This document shows positions 33,048 to 41,165 of a DNA stretch of 64,000 nt, in pieces (within the stretch, counting starts at the first letter, position 1; each line of letters starts with the position of its first letter). The notes beneath the pieces were generated by a model. The model saw nothing but the letters and a program-made list of their open reading frames with translations. It was not told the DNA's origin and did not search any database. The position numbers and the translations under genes were made by a program. The stretch is from contig DASVDZ010000064.1 of assembly GCA_036380835.1 (NCBI GenBank), positions 211,611 through 275,610 of the forward strand. Reading direction: 5' to 3'. The stretch is from DASQJL01 sp036380835. GTDB lineage: Bacteria > Eisenbacteria > RBG-16-71-46 > SZUA-252.

Positions 33048-34156
33048 GGACCGAGCCGCTTCTCGTAGATCCGGTAGACGCCCGTCCGAACGCAGCCGAA
33101 CCCCAGGATCACCTCGTTCACCGCGTCGTTGTCCTCGAGCGTCCAGCCGACCTCGACCTCGCGGTAGCCGCGCGCGATCGTGGCCCGGGTCAGCTCCTCG
33201 ACGAGGAGGGCGCCGATCCCCCGCTTCAGATACTCGCGCTTGACGCCGAGGGCCATGAAGCGGCCCTCGCGGAGCCGCGGGAGCGCGAGGAGGAGCCGGA
33301 CGATGCCGAACGGGAAGAGGCGGCCCTTGAGCGGCGCCAAGGCGACGTTCACGTCGGGAATCACCATCCCGAAGCCGATCGGGCGTCCGTCCACCTCCGC
33401 GAAACGGACCAGCTCGGGGACCACCGCGGGCTTGAGCTGCGCCGCCATGTGGTCGATCTCCGCCTCGGTCATCGGAACGAAGCCCCAGTTCCGATCCCAC
33501 GCGGCGTTGTAGACCTCCTTGATGCGGCCCAGCTCCTCGTCGAAGCGCTTCATCACGAGGGAGCGCACGACGACGTTCTCACGCCGCTTGACGAGGGAGG
33601 AGACGCGCGCGAAGGTCGCGGGCGGCTCCCGGGGCACGGCCACGTGGAAGGAGAGCAGGTCCTTCGCCTTCGCGTATCCGGCCGCCTCGATCCAGGCGGC
33701 GTACTCGGGCTTGTTGTACGGCATGAGGAGCGCGGGCCGCCGCGCGAATCCATCCACGAGGAGCCCGCACTCGTCGTTGGTGGTGAAGCTCATCGGTCCC
33801 CTCGCGACCTCGGCCCCCTTTTCGCGGGCCCAGGCTTCCGCCGCGGCGAGGAGCGACGCGGCCGCCGCTTGCGATTCGGCCTCGAAGAAGCCGAACGTCG
33901 CCTGGCGCTCGCCGTGGAAGGAGTCGTAGTTCCGGTCCACCGACGCGCTCACGCGTCCGACGACGCGCCCGGCGTCCTGGGCGAGGAAGTAGGCGGCTTC
34001 GGCGTGCTCGAAGTAGGGATTCTTGCCCGGGGAAAGCCGCGCCTTCTCGTCGGAAGGGAGCGGCGCGACCCAGTGCGGGTCGTCCCGGTAGCGTTCGTAG
34101 ACGTAGTGGATGAAGCGGTCTAGGTCCCGCGGATTCTTGACCGGGACGAGGTCCAA
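33044..34156 (-). CDS. Acyltransferase (GNAT-like), candidate bacterial ceramide synthase
   Basis: A 370-residue protein of a widespread but poorly named family with a GNAT-like fold. The N-terminus DLVPVKNPRDLDRFIHYVYERYRDDPHWVAPL is the family opening, the middle has EVARGPMSFTTNDECGLLVDGF, and the C-terminal half carries GRFMALGVKREYLKRGIGALLVEEL, the GNAT acyl-CoA pocket. It is commonly placed next to alpha-oxoamine synthases. In Caulobacter the ceramide synthase bCerS is an acyltransferase encoded near spt, so N-acylation of the long-chain base is inferred. It starts 16 nt after the SPT-like gene and overlaps the reductase gene by 4 nt. Confidence 0.78.
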   Translation of the reverse strand: MDLVPVKNPRDLDRFIHYVYERYRDDPHWVAPLPSDEKARLSPGKNPYFEHAEAAYFLAQDAGRVVGRVSASVDRNYDSFHGERQATFGFFEAESQAAAASLLAAAEAWAREKGAEVARGPMSFTTNDECGLLVDGFARRPALLMPYNKPEYAAWIEAAGYAKAKDLLSFHVAVPREPPATFARVSSLVKRRENVVVRSLVMKRFDEELGRIKEVYNAAWDRNWGFVPMTEAEIDHMAAQLKPAVVPELVRFAEVDGRPIGFGMVIPDVNVALAPLKGRLFPFGIVRLLLALPRLREGRFMALGVKREYLKRGIGALLVEELTRATIARGYREVEVGWTLEDNDAVNEVILGFGCVRTGVYRIYEKRLGP

Positions 34157-34172
34157 CGCGCCCGGCGAGGGG

Positions 34173-35381
34173 TCAGGACGCCTTGGAGGTCAGCTCGAGT
34201 CCGACCTCCTGGTGGATGTCGGCGACGACGCGGAGGATGGTGTCGAGCTGCTCGTCCCGGTGCGTCGCCATGTACGACGTGCGGAGGAGATCCCGGCCCG
34301 GCGCGACGGCCGGAACCACGATCGCGTTCACGAAGACGCCGCGGTCGAGGATCTTCCGCCACACGGTCATCGTCTTGATCCGGTCGCCGATGAAGATCGG
34401 GATGATCGGCGTCCCGGTGCCCGTCCCCACCTCCAGCCCCTGTGCCTTGAAGCCGTTCCGCATCTTGTCGGAGATGGCGCGGAGCCGGTCGCGCAGCGCG
34501 GGCTCCGTCTCGATCAAGTCGAGGGACGCGAGCGCGGCCGCGACGCTCGAGGGGGCCATGCTCGCGCTGAAGATCATCGCCCGCGCGTGGTGCCGCAGGT
34601 AGTCCATGACCGCCTTCGGCCCGGCGATGAAGCCGCCGAGCGAGGCGAACGACTTGCTGAACGTGCCCATCACGAGATCGACCTGGCCCTCCACCCCCAG
34701 CGCGTCGCACGCCCCGGCGCCGCGGGCGCCCAGGACGCCGATCCCGTGCGCGTCGTCCACCATGAGCCGGGCGTCGTATTCCTTCGCGAGGCGGACGATG
34801 TCCGGGAGCGGGGCGATGTCCCCTTCCATGCTGTAGAGGCCGTCCACCACGATCAGCTTGCCCGACTTCGCGGGGACGCCGGAGAGGACCCGCTCGAGGT
34901 CGCGGACGTCGTTGTGGCGGAACCGGCGGACCTCGCCGAAGGAGAGGCGCGCGCCGTCCACGATGCAGGCGTGCGCGTCCTTGTCGAGGATGACCACGTC
35001 GCCCTTGTCGATGAGCGCCGAGATCGAGCCGAGGTTGGTCAGGTAGCCGGTCGAGTAGACGAGAGCCGCCTCCTGGCGCATGAACTTGGCGAGACGCTCC
35101 TCGAGCTGGACGTGCAGCTCCAGCGTACCGTTCAGGAAGCGGGAGCCGTTGTTGGAGGTGCCGAACCGGAGGAGGGCGTCTTCCGCCGCCGCGATCACCT
35201 TGGGATGTTTGGTCAGGCCGAGATAGTTGTTCGAGCCGGCCATGATCAGCCGCTTGCCGCCGATCGTGACCTCGGTTCCGTGGTTCTCGGCGATCGGGAG
35301 GAAGTAGGGGTAGATGCCGGCGCGCTGCGCCATCCGGTGTTCGGTGAAGGCATTACACTTGTCGAACAGATCCACGAGCAC
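34173..35381 (-). CDS. spt: Alpha-oxoamine synthase, probable serine palmitoyltransferase
   Basis: A 402-residue PLP enzyme of the alpha-oxoamine synthase family. PLP is bound by Lys243 (GTFSKSFASLGG), Asp/His in VDDAHGIGVLG (residues 208-218), and the stacking His137 in DAHACI. The family includes serine palmitoyltransferase (SPT), KBL, BioF and ALA synthase. ALA synthase is unlikely because a full C5 pathway is encoded upstream. No threonine dehydrogenase or other bio genes are near. The neighbours (acyltransferase, epimerase-type reductase, FA2H-like hydroxylase) favour SPT, which condenses L-serine with an acyl thioester to 3-ketosphinganine. The start is a GTG; the promoter is at 35454-35482. 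The call is strong for the family, moderate for SPT. Confidence 0.85.
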   Translation of the reverse strand: MLVDLFDKCNAFTEHRMAQRAGIYPYFLPIAENHGTEVTIGGKRLIMAGSNNYLGLTKHPKVIAAAEDALLRFGTSNNGSRFLNGTLELHVQLEERLAKFMRQEAALVYSTGYLTNLGSISALIDKGDVVILDKDAHACIVDGARLSFGEVRRFRHNDVRDLERVLSGVPAKSGKLIVVDGLYSMEGDIAPLPDIVRLAKEYDARLMVDDAHGIGVLGARGAGACDALGVEGQVDLVMGTFSKSFASLGGFIAGPKAVMDYLRHHARAMIFSASMAPSSVAAALASLDLIETEPALRDRLRAISDKMRNGFKAQGLEVGTGTGTPIIPIFIGDRIKTMTVWRKILDRGVFVNAIVVPAVAPGRDLLRTSYMATHRDEQLDTILRVVADIHQEVGLELTSKAS

Positions 35382-35453
35382 CCTGTGCGTTAGGGAACCG
35401 AACGATCGTGCCGCGAGCCGTGATGAGGACGGATCGAAAATGATCCGGCGACG

Positions 35454-35482
35454 ACGATAGCCGTTTCCGTTTTCGGAGTCAA
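35454..35482 (-). promoter_or_regulatory. Promoter of the ceramide-type operon
   Basis: On the minus strand, TTGACT (35477-35482) and TATCGT (35454-35459) are separated by 17 bp. The predicted transcript would have a 5' leader of about 65 nt before the GTG at 35381. No other long element is visible in the leader. Confidence 0.55.
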
Positions 35483-35558
35483 TCGCGGAGCCCCCGGAGC
35501 CCGGGGGAGGCGGGGCCCGGCGCCGGACCGGCGTCGAAGCTCGTTGGGATCGCGGTGC

Positions 35559-37274
35559 TTAGCGGACCAGCGTGATCGCCATGGCGCGGGTCCCCTGCGG
35601 GAGCGCCAGGCGGACGAAGTAGACCCCGGACCCGCACGGGCGCCCGGCCTGGTCGGCGCCGTCCCAGCGAACCGTGTGCCGTCCCGCGTCGAAGGAGCCG
35701 TCGGCGAGCACCCGAACCCGGCGTCCCTGGATGTCGTGGACGGCCAGCGAGACGCGCGAGGGGGCGTCGAGCGAGAACTCGATCGCGGTGCTGGGATTGA
35801 ACGGATTGGGCCGCGCCGGATAGAGACGCGCCGGAACCGCCGGCGCGCGCGACGGCTCGACGGACGTGCCGAGCGAGGTGACGCGGAACGCGTAGACGTC
35901 CGCGGTCGGCCCGTTCCGGAAGTCCTGCCATCCGAACAGCGCGCCGTGGTAGCCGTCCGCGACCGCCGTCGTCAGCGTTCGGGAGCCGGAGGCGGTGGCG
36001 ATCAGGAGCCCCGGCGTCGCCCAGCGCCGCGTTCCGTTCGGGGCGACCGATTGGGCGTAGATCTGGTCGCCGCCCGATCGGTCGTCGTCCCAAGCGAAGA
36101 TCGCGCCGCCCTGTTCGTCGCTCACCCCGGTCCTCAGGAACTGCGAGGAGTCGGAGGCGCAGACGGCCACGCCGTCGCCCGGCGCCCAGAGGAGCGCGCC
36201 GGCCGAGTCGGCCCGCTGCGCGTAGATGTCCGGCCTCGCGACCCGCGAGTCGGTCCAGGCCACGATGGCGCCCGCCGATCCGTCGGGGATCAGGACCGGA
36301 GTCGACTGTTGCCCCGCGGCGTTCGTCATCTGGACGCCGTCCAAGGTCCATCGCGGCGAGCCGTCGGGCTTCAGCCGTTGCGCCCAGACGTTGAAGTCGA
36401 TCCCGTTCCGCTGGTCCTGCCAGGCCACGAGGAGCCCGAACCGGCCGTCCAAGGCGATGCTCGGGCTCAGCTGGTCGTACGTCGCCGCGCAGACCGGCAT
36501 CCCGTTGGCCGTCCATCGGGGAGCGCCGCCCGAGTCGAGCGATTGCGCGTAGATGTCGTAGTAGAGGCCGGCCCGCCGATCGCGCCAGACCAGGAAGGCG
36601 CCGCCGCGCGGGTCGCCCAGAATGCGAACGTCGGTCTGGCTGCCCGCGAGAACGCAGACGCCGACGCCGTCGGCGGGGGTCCAGAGGCGCGTGCCCGTCG
36701 CGCTCAGGCGCTGCGCGTAGACGTCGCTGTCCCCCGACCTGAGGTCGCGCCAGCCGATGATGGCGCCGTTCGCCCCGTCGCTCGTCGCCACCTCGAGCAC
36801 CTGGCTTCCCGCCGCGGTGCAGACCGGCACGCCGTTCGACGTCCATTGGACGGTGCCGCCCGCGCTCACGCGTTGCGCGTAGATGTCGTAGTTGAGGTCC
36901 CTCAGATCCTGCCAGGCGATGATCGCGCCGCCCGCCCCGTCGCTCGTGAGAACCGGCGACTGCTGGTCGGTCGAGTCGGTGCAGACGGCGAGACCGTCGG
37001 CGCCCCAGAGCGGCGCGCCCGACATGTCGAGGTGTTGCGCGTAGACGTCGGCGTTTCCGTTGCGGTAGTCCTCCCACACTAAGATAATGCCGCCCAGGCC
37101 GTCCGAGATTCCCTGGGCCGACACCTGGTTCATCGCGGCGAGCGAGGCGGGATTGCCGTTCGGAGCCCACGAAGCGAGCGCGCCCGGCGCCGGGCCGAAG
37201 GCGACGAGGAGAATCGCGACGAGCCAGGAGAAGCGCGTGGGACCGGAGCGGGGGGACGGTTGGGGCTGGCTCAT
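35559..37274 (-). CDS. Secreted repeat protein with FlgD-like C-terminal sorting domain
   Basis: A 571-residue exported protein. The signal peptide is in FSWLVAILLVAFGPAPGALA, cleaved near residue 36. Eight repeats of about 60 residues follow, each with the pattern GGAIIAWQDLR....DIYAQRL....G...W...GVPVC; the repeated DVYAQ/DIYAQ/NVWAQ core is obvious, and the number and spacing suit an eight-bladed beta-propeller. The C-terminus carries PARPNPFNPSTAIEFSL then VHDIQGRRVRVL and GSGVYFVRL, the FlgD-Ig/type IX-like sorting domain widespread in FCB-group bacteria. The ATG at 37274 is chosen because the upstream extension to 37322 lacks signal character. It is divergent from the DUF1028 gene. Confidence 0.88.
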   Translation of the reverse strand: MSQPQPSPRSGPTRFSWLVAILLVAFGPAPGALASWAPNGNPASLAAMNQVSAQGISDGLGGIILVWEDYRNGNADVYAQHLDMSGAPLWGADGLAVCTDSTDQQSPVLTSDGAGGAIIAWQDLRDLNYDIYAQRVSAGGTVQWTSNGVPVCTAAGSQVLEVATSDGANGAIIGWRDLRSGDSDVYAQRLSATGTRLWTPADGVGVCVLAGSQTDVRILGDPRGGAFLVWRDRRAGLYYDIYAQSLDSGGAPRWTANGMPVCAATYDQLSPSIALDGRFGLLVAWQDQRNGIDFNVWAQRLKPDGSPRWTLDGVQMTNAAGQQSTPVLIPDGSAGAIVAWTDSRVARPDIYAQRADSAGALLWAPGDGVAVCASDSSQFLRTGVSDEQGGAIFAWDDDRSGGDQIYAQSVAPNGTRRWATPGLLIATASGSRTLTTAVADGYHGALFGWQDFRNGPTADVYAFRVTSLGTSVEPSRAPAVPARLYPARPNPFNPSTAIEFSLDAPSRVSLAVHDIQGRRVRVLADGSFDAGRHTVRWDGADQAGRPCGSGVYFVRLALPQGTRAMAITLVR

Positions 37275-37397
37275 GTTGTACACGGATCCACTCCGACGAG
37301 ATGACAAGCCGACGCAGCGCACGGTCGCGGGCTAGATGATGCAGGAAGCGGGCCGCCACGGCAAGCCGGAGGGCGAGCGGAAGATTTACTTAATATA

Positions 37398-37443
37398 TTG
37401 ATACTACGTCACTTACGTGATAATAATACGGCTCGATCGAGCC
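37398..37443 (+). promoter_or_regulatory. AT-rich promoter with nested palindromes
   Basis: TTGATA (37398-37403) and TAATAA (37421-37426) are 17 bp apart in an island that is about 70 percent A+T within a very GC-rich genome. TCAC-TTAC-GTGA (37409-37420) lies inside the spacer, and a perfect 14-bp palindrome, GGCTCGATCGAGCC, spans 37430-37443, at the expected transcription start. Both look like operator half-sites. The downstream leader to the GTG at 37544 contains an imperfect hairpin, GGGTCCCGC / GCGGGGACCC at 37465-37493. Confidence 0.5.
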
Positions 37444-37543
37444 ACGAAGCGGGTCGGTCCGGAGGGGTCCCGCGAAGTTGGTGGCGGGGACCCGGCCCGG
37501 TGAGGAATTCCCCCCAAGCACCGCGAAGCCAAGGAGGCACGAC

Positions 37544-38557
37544 GTGACTTCTCGCTCCCGTCCGACGCGGCGGTGGATCGCCGCCGTCATCCTTTCTCTC
37601 CCGTTCGCTCTCGGCGCCGTGCCGGCCTCGGCGACCTTCTCGATCGTCGCCCGCGACTCCACGACCGGCGACATCGGCGTCGCCGTCCAATCGCACTACT
37701 TCTCCGTCGGCTCGGTGGTGCCGTGGGCCGAGCCCGGGGTGGGCGCCGTCGCGACCCAATCGCTCGTCGAAGTCGCGTACGGGCCGCGCGGGCTCGACAT
37801 GATGCGGAGCGGCCGGTCCGCGAAGCAGACGCTCCGGCAATTGCTCGACGACGACAAGTACCGCGAGGTGAGACAGGTCGCGATGGTCGACGCGCGAGGC
37901 GAGGTCGCCGCGCACACCGGCGCCAAGTGCATTCCCGACGCCGGAGACACGACCGGCGCGGGCTTCTCCTGCCAGGCGAATCTCATGGCGAACCGGAAGG
38001 TGTGGCCGGCGATGGCGCGCGCCTACACGAACGCCAAGGGCGACCTCGCCGACCGCCTGCTCGCCGCGCTCGACGCCGGGCAGAAGGCGGGCGGCGACAT
38101 TCGGGGAGAGCAATCGGCGGCGATCGTGATCGTGAAGGGGGATCGGTCGAATCGGCCGTGGGCCGACCGCGTCCTCGATCTCCGAGTCGAGGACAACCCG
38201 CATCCGATCACCGAGCTTCGCCGTCTCGTCGGGCTCTGGCGCGCCTACAAGAAGAGCGACGAGGGAGACGGATTCGTGACCGAAGGGAAGGTCGAGGAGG
38301 CGCTCGCGGCCTACGCCGAGGCGGCGCGCCTCGCGCCGGGAAACGACGAGCTCCTTTTCTGGCAGGCGGCGACGCTCTGGAAGCTGGGCCGTGAGAAGGA
38401 GGCCTCGCCGCTCTTCCGGAAGGTCTTCGCCCGGGACCGGCGATGGGTCGCCCTCGTGCCGCGGCTCGTTCCAGCCGATCTCCTGAACGACGACCCGGCG
38501 GCCATCAAGCGGATCCAGGCGCTCGCGCCCGGAGGAGCGAGGAAGCGCGCGCGCTGA
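37544..38557 (+). CDS. Secreted DUF1028 family protein
   Basis: A 337-residue exported protein. AAGGAGG lies 6 nt upstream of the GTG at 37544, and the N-terminus has a twin-Arg-containing signal peptide (RPTRRWIAAVILSLPFALGAVPASA). The DUF1028 domain starts at once (TFSIVARDSTTGDIGVAVQS) and includes GAVATQSLVEVAYGPRGLDMM and AHTGAKCIPDAGDTTGAGFSCQANLM near residue 130, the family hallmark. DUF1028 proteins have an Ntn-hydrolase-like fold but no proven reaction. The C-terminal third is a TPR-like helical hairpin (VEEALAAYAEAARLAPGNDELLFW). The unusual AT-rich promoter upstream suggests tight regulation. Confidence 0.88.
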   Translation: MTSRSRPTRRWIAAVILSLPFALGAVPASATFSIVARDSTTGDIGVAVQSHYFSVGSVVPWAEPGVGAVATQSLVEVAYGPRGLDMMRSGRSAKQTLRQLLDDDKYREVRQVAMVDARGEVAAHTGAKCIPDAGDTTGAGFSCQANLMANRKVWPAMARAYTNAKGDLADRLLAALDAGQKAGGDIRGEQSAAIVIVKGDRSNRPWADRVLDLRVEDNPHPITELRRLVGLWRAYKKSDEGDGFVTEGKVEEALAAYAEAARLAPGNDELLFWQAATLWKLGREKEASPLFRKVFARDRRWVALVPRLVPADLLNDDPAAIKRIQALAPGGARKRAR

Positions 38558-38680
38558 TCCGAACGGCGGCGATTGCATCCGAACTCGCGTGAGGTGAGAA
38601 TGGAGGGGCCGGTGGGAGCGAGACCCGGCGCCCCTTGGATACTCAATCGCGCCCGGCCCGGCCGGGTCGTCGGAGGACTC

Positions 38681-39856
38681 ATGTCGAATCCCGCCGCACC
38701 CGCCCCGTCGAAGGGATCGTCGCCGCTTCCCTACATTCCCGGCCTCGACGGCGTCCCGGCCGCCAAGTCGAGCATCTGCTGGATCGACGGCGAGAAGGGC
38801 ATCCTCGAGTACCGGGGCCACGCGATCGAGATCCTCGCCGAGAAGAGCACCTTCGAGGAGACGTCCTACCTGCTCCTCTGGAACAAGCTCCCGAACCGCT
38901 CCGAGCTGGACAAGTTCACGCGCGACCTCCGCGCCAACCGTGACATCCGGTTCCGGCTGGTCGATCTCCTCAAGTGCCTCCCCGACACGGGGCATCCGAT
39001 GGAGGCGCTCCAGGCGGCCATCGCCGCCCTCGGGATGTTCTACCCGGACCGCGATCCGATGAAGGTGGAGGACCGCTACAACTCGACCGTCCGGCTGATC
39101 GCGAAGGCGCCCACGCTCGTGGCGGCGTACCACCGTCTGAGCCACGGCAAGGACTACATCCCTCCGAAGGAGGACCTGAGCCACGCCTCGAACTTCCTCT
39201 ACATGCTGACGGGCGAGGAGCCCGAGGCCGACGTGGCCCGCATCATGGACGTCTGCATGATCCTCCACGCCGAGCACTCGATGAACGCCTCGACGTTCGG
39301 CGGGCGCGTGACCGCCTCGACGCTCGCGGATCCGTACACGGTGGTGTCGTCGGCGATCGGCGCGCTCACCGGCCCGCTCCACGGTGGCGCCAACGAGCAG
39401 GTGATCCACATGCTCCAGCAGATCGGGGACGTCGAGAAGGCGCGCCCCTACGTGGAGGATCTGATCGCGCGGAAGCAGAAGATCATGGGGATCGGCCACC
39501 GGATCTACCACGTGAAGGATCCGCGCGCGCTCGTGCTCCAGAAGCTGGCGGCCCAGATGATCGCGAAGGGGGGCGGCGACCCGCTGCTCGCCGTCGCGCA
39601 GGAAGTCGAGAAGGTCGTCGCGGAGCACCTGTCGGCGAAGCGCGTCTATCCCAATGTCGACTTCTACTCGGGGGTTCTCTACACGGCGATGGGGCTCCCG
39701 CCGCAGCTCTTCACGCCGATGTTCGCGATCGCGCGCGTGACGGGTTGGCTGGCCCACTGGCTGGAGCAGATCCAGGACAACCGGATCTTCCGGCCGGACC
39801 AGATCTACACGGGCCAGCACGACGTCCCGTACATCCCGGTCGAAGAGCGGGTCTGA
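38681..39856 (+). CDS. gltA: Citrate synthase
   Basis: A 391-residue enzyme condensing oxaloacetate and acetyl-CoA. The catalytic residues are the His in LHAEHSMNAST, the His in GPLHGGANEQV, and the Asp in YHVKDPRAL. The C-terminal PNVDFYSGVLYTAMGLPPQLFTPMFAIARVTGWLAHW is a standard citrate synthase block. I chose the ATG at 38681 because GGAGGA is 5 nt upstream and the N-terminal extension in the frame is unstructured. The form lacks the long N-terminal domain of NADH-sensitive type II enzymes. A 2-methylcitrate synthase activity cannot be excluded from sequence, but no prp genes are near. Confidence 0.94.
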   Translation: MSNPAAPAPSKGSSPLPYIPGLDGVPAAKSSICWIDGEKGILEYRGHAIEILAEKSTFEETSYLLLWNKLPNRSELDKFTRDLRANRDIRFRLVDLLKCLPDTGHPMEALQAAIAALGMFYPDRDPMKVEDRYNSTVRLIAKAPTLVAAYHRLSHGKDYIPPKEDLSHASNFLYMLTGEEPEADVARIMDVCMILHAEHSMNASTFGGRVTASTLADPYTVVSSAIGALTGPLHGGANEQVIHMLQQIGDVEKARPYVEDLIARKQKIMGIGHRIYHVKDPRALVLQKLAAQMIAKGGGDPLLAVAQEVEKVVAEHLSAKRVYPNVDFYSGVLYTAMGLPPQLFTPMFAIARVTGWLAHWLEQIQDNRIFRPDQIYTGQHDVPYIPVEERV

Positions 39857-39878
39857 CCCGGGCGCCCCGCCGCGCGGC

Positions 39879-40679
39879 ATGTGCACGCTGATCGCCGGCA
39901 TCGGCGTGCTGGGGCCGGGGACCCTGCTCGTGGCGGCGAACCGCGACGAAGCCCCCGATCGCCCATCCGACGCCCCCGCCGTGCTCCGCGAACGTCCCCG
40001 GGTCGTGGGGGGGCGTGACCGGGTCGCGGGCGGCACGTGGCTGGCCGTGCGCGAGGGGCGCTTCGTGACCGCGCTGATGAACCGCCGCGCGACGGCGCCG
40101 TCGGGGGAGCCGCCCCGCGCGCCGGCGACGCCGCCTCGCTCGCGCGGGCTCCTCTGTCTCGACGCCGCGGCGGCTCCGCCCTCGATCGACGCCCCCGAGA
40201 CCCTCGATCCCGGCACCGGCGAACGCTACCCCGCACGGCGGGACGCGGCGCTCCGCGTCATCCAACGCGACGCCTACGGGCCCTGCACGCTGGTCGGGCT
40301 GGGCACGAGCGGCGAGGCGTGGGCGATCCGGGTCGGAGACGGCGGGCGGCCCGTGGCGGCGGATCTCGCGCCGGGCTGGCACGTTGTGACGCACGTCGAT
40401 CCCGACGACGAGGGCGAGCCGCGCACGGCGTGGCTCCTCGGGGAGCTGCGCGGCTACGAGCCGGCGGGAACGGACGAGGCGCTCGATCGACTCGGAGCGC
40501 TCCTCCGCGGCCATGGCGACGCGGGCGGCGCGCCGCCCGTCTGCCTCCATCGGGCACGCTTCCCCACCGTGTCGAGCACCCTGCTCTCGCTGGGCGCGGC
40601 CGGGCCGCCGCGCTACCTCCACGCTCCCGGCCCGCCGTGCGTCACGACGTACGCCGACTGCTCGGACCTGCTCCGCTAG
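39879..40679 (+). CDS. NRDE (TANGO2-like) family protein
   Basis: A 266-residue protein beginning MCTLIAGIG with an N-terminal Cys2, and LLVAANRDEAPDRPSDAP near residue 22: the NRDE motif that names the family. DRVAGGTWLAVREGRFVTALMNRR follows, as does a C-terminal FPTVSSTLLSLG. The family has an Ntn-hydrolase-like fold and includes eukaryotic TANGO2, recently linked to heme handling, though the enzymatic role of bacterial members is unknown. It lies 22 bp after citrate synthase on the same strand. On the opposite strand an open frame continues from the next gene without a stop, but I regard that as a shadow here. Confidence 0.88.
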   Translation: MCTLIAGIGVLGPGTLLVAANRDEAPDRPSDAPAVLRERPRVVGGRDRVAGGTWLAVREGRFVTALMNRRATAPSGEPPRAPATPPRSRGLLCLDAAAAPPSIDAPETLDPGTGERYPARRDAALRVIQRDAYGPCTLVGLGTSGEAWAIRVGDGGRPVAADLAPGWHVVTHVDPDDEGEPRTAWLLGELRGYEPAGTDEALDRLGALLRGHGDAGGAPPVCLHRARFPTVSSTLLSLGAAGPPRYLHAPGPPCVTTYADCSDLLR

Positions 40680-40680
40680 A

Positions 40681-41147
40681 GGGCTCGCCGGCGGCGGTCG
40701 CGCTTCCCGCGGTCGAACCTCGAAGGCGGCGGAGAGCTCGATCCGGTCGCCGGCCAGCACGCGCCCCTCTCCCGAGGCCTGGAAGGACACGCGCGCCGCG
40801 ATCGGCGCGGGCCCGAGGAGCGAGTCCGGCGCGACCGTGATCGGAACGGAGATCGAGACGGCGCCGGCGTAGCCCCGTAGCCGCTCGCCGCCGAGGGGGT
40901 TCACGGAGCCCTCCGGGAAGCGCATCGCGCCCGGCGCGAGCCCTTCCGCCACGCCGAGCTGGACCGCGGTCGGCTCGGTACCGCCCCGCGGATCGGCGAC
41001 GACCGAGCCGATCATCCATCCCGGCGCGACCGAGATCCCGATCGTCAGCTCGACGGTCGCTCCGCGCGCGACGGAGCGCGACGGAGCGCCGAGCGTGACG
41101 GTGACCGGGCCTTTGGTCGCGCCCGCGAAGAGCGGCTCGCCGCTCAT
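40681..41147 (-). CDS. DsbD N-terminal-domain-like protein, 3' end unresolved
   Basis: From the ATG at 41147 the frame encodes about 155 residues resembling the periplasmic N-terminal domain of DsbD: GPVTVTLGAPSRSVARGATVELTIGI, then GWMIGSVVADPRGG, then GYAGAVSISVPITVAPDS and ARVSFQASGEG, ending DRIELSAAFEVRP. The redox cysteines of true DsbD are absent, and there is no signal peptide at the chosen start. The frame has no stop where the domain ends (about 40690) and would run on to 39711, entirely antisense to the NRDE gene. A stop in the +1 frame lies at about 40677-40679, so a frameshift near the end, real or from sequencing, is likely. The coordinates cover only the part that looks coding. 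Confidence 0.45.
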
Positions 41148-41149
41148 GG

Positions 41150-41155
41150 TACGCT
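41150..41155 (+). promoter_or_regulatory. -10 box 10 nt before the cupredoxin ATG
   Basis: TACGCT ends 10 nt before the ATG at 41166, without a ribosome-binding site. The divergent start codon at 41147 is only 18 bp from the cupredoxin start, so both genes must share a very compact promoter region and this one is probably leaderless. Confidence 0.4.
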
Positions 41156-41165
41156 CCTCCCCACG

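Noticed and set aside
34173..35381. ALA synthase or KBL as the identity of the alpha-oxoamine synthase
   Set aside because: ALA synthase is unneeded because the C5 pathway is complete nearby. KBL is possible by fold, but no threonine dehydrogenase is adjacent while sphingolipid-type partners are.
37381..37443. Insertion-sequence or phage end as explanation of the AT-rich palindromic island
   Set aside because: There is no transposase, no target duplication and no second copy in the window; the spacing of elements fits a promoter better.
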